Part shown: positions 63,844 to 64,000 of the stretch, one piece after another
Layout: the number at the start of each line of letters is the position of its first letter
Position numbering within the stretch: position 1 is the first letter of the stretch
Source of the DNA: Pseudoalteromonas lipolytica
GTDB lineage: Bacteria; Pseudomonadota; Gammaproteobacteria; Enterobacterales; Alteromonadaceae
Assembly (NCBI RefSeq): GCF_900116435.1
Contig: NZ_FPAZ01000018.1
Location: forward strand, 25,257 to 89,256
DNA: 64,000 bases
Direction of reading: 5' to 3'
The notes under the pieces: model-generated
Seen by the model: the letters and a program-made list of their open reading frames with translations, nothing else
Database searches by the model: none
What the model was told of the DNA's origin: nothing
Position numbers and translations under genes: made by a program

Positions 63844-64000
63844 TTATACAAATTTGTACCTCTCTTGTTTTACGGTCATCGCCCATGCCATTCGCGCCAT
63901 TTTATTCGCTAATGCAACCACTGCTTTATTAAATGGCAGCCGCTCCCGCAGGTTATTTGCCCATAAGCTTACCTTGTCAGCTTTACTCCCCGATTTGACT
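63844..64000 (-). CDS. IS110-family transposase, C-terminal end (cut by window)
   Basis: On the minus strand an open frame enters at the window edge and ends at 63844, about 52 residues. The ending NKAVVALANKMARMAWAM and the final YKFV resemble the C-terminus of IS110/IS1111 transposases (N-K-x-A-R-x-A-W). The rest lies outside the window. The IS end probably falls between 63590 and 63843, a stretch with no other coding content. Confidence 0.75.
   Translation of the reverse strand, partial: VKSGSKADKVSLWANNLRERLPFNKAVVALANKMARMAWAMTVKQERYKFV

Noticed and set aside
1..64000. tRNA or rRNA genes
   Set aside because: No cloverleaf, CCA end or rRNA core was found on either strand.

Overview
The window looks like a chromosomal segment of a marine gammaproteobacterium of the Alteromonadales, most probably Pseudoalteromonas or a close relative. 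This is inferred from protein style, gene order (glnA, DUF4124 gene, glnL, glnG; cysJIH; dapA-dapD cluster), moderate to low GC, and a short dispersed repeat of the kind seen in that genus. No search was run. Most of the window is core metabolism on both strands.

Layout. 1-13140: 5' part of a secreted S9-type peptidase, CNNM/CBS membrane protein, REC-EAL response regulator, M50 protease, AtoE transporter, CheV, a potassium channel with a coupled small membrane protein, an alpha/beta-hydrolase-like protein, EVE protein, TesB and PlsB. 13343-18578: the complete 11-gene S10 ribosomal operon (rpsJ to rpsQ) with promoter, attenuator-like leader and terminator; the spc operon does not follow. 18579-22521: an accessory-looking stretch with a dispersed repeat, a TonB/TolA-like protein, a small unknown gene behind a MerR-type promoter, a GT29-like glycosyltransferase and a secreted endonuclease I. 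22862-27257: cysJIH. 27302-35900: solute-binding protein, DUF4124 protein, a DUF4097 lipoprotein with strictly alternating repeats, acnA, small proteins, and an arylamine N-acetyltransferase behind a second, nearly identical MerR/SoxR-type promoter. 35889-40979: cNMP-binding protein, glnG, glnL, DUF4124 protein, glnA with a sigma-54 promoter and NtrC box. 41486-47767: typA, a 25-copy heptamer repeat, a BLUF photoreceptor, and a nitric oxide defence unit (nsrR divergent from ytfE-norB, with two NsrR boxes). 47774-54978: MBL-fold lipoprotein, DUF2959 lipoprotein, YihY, Pip, Dtd, methyltransferase, GNAT/YiiD fusion, PldA. 55264-59648: a four-gene operon (dapA, dapD, PLP decarboxylase, succinylglutamate-desuccinylase-like gene) behind a clear lysine riboswitch. 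59748-64000: Tag-like glycosylase, SelO, OmpA-type porin, a second copy of the dispersed repeat, and the 3' end of an IS110-family transposase running off the window.

The most interesting item is the lysine-riboswitch operon. It has the first committed lysine enzyme and the succinylase, but pairs them with a decarboxylase lacking the usual DAP-decarboxylase His-x-His-Ile-Gly-Ser motif and an AstE/aspartoacylase-type deacylase in place of DapE. One reading is a short cut in which succinyl-LL-DAP is decarboxylated before desuccinylation, avoiding DapE and DapF. Other points worth a look are the paired MerR-type promoters with no regulator nearby, the isolated S10 operon, the bacterial GT29-like gene, and the telomere-like heptamer array upstream of the BLUF gene.
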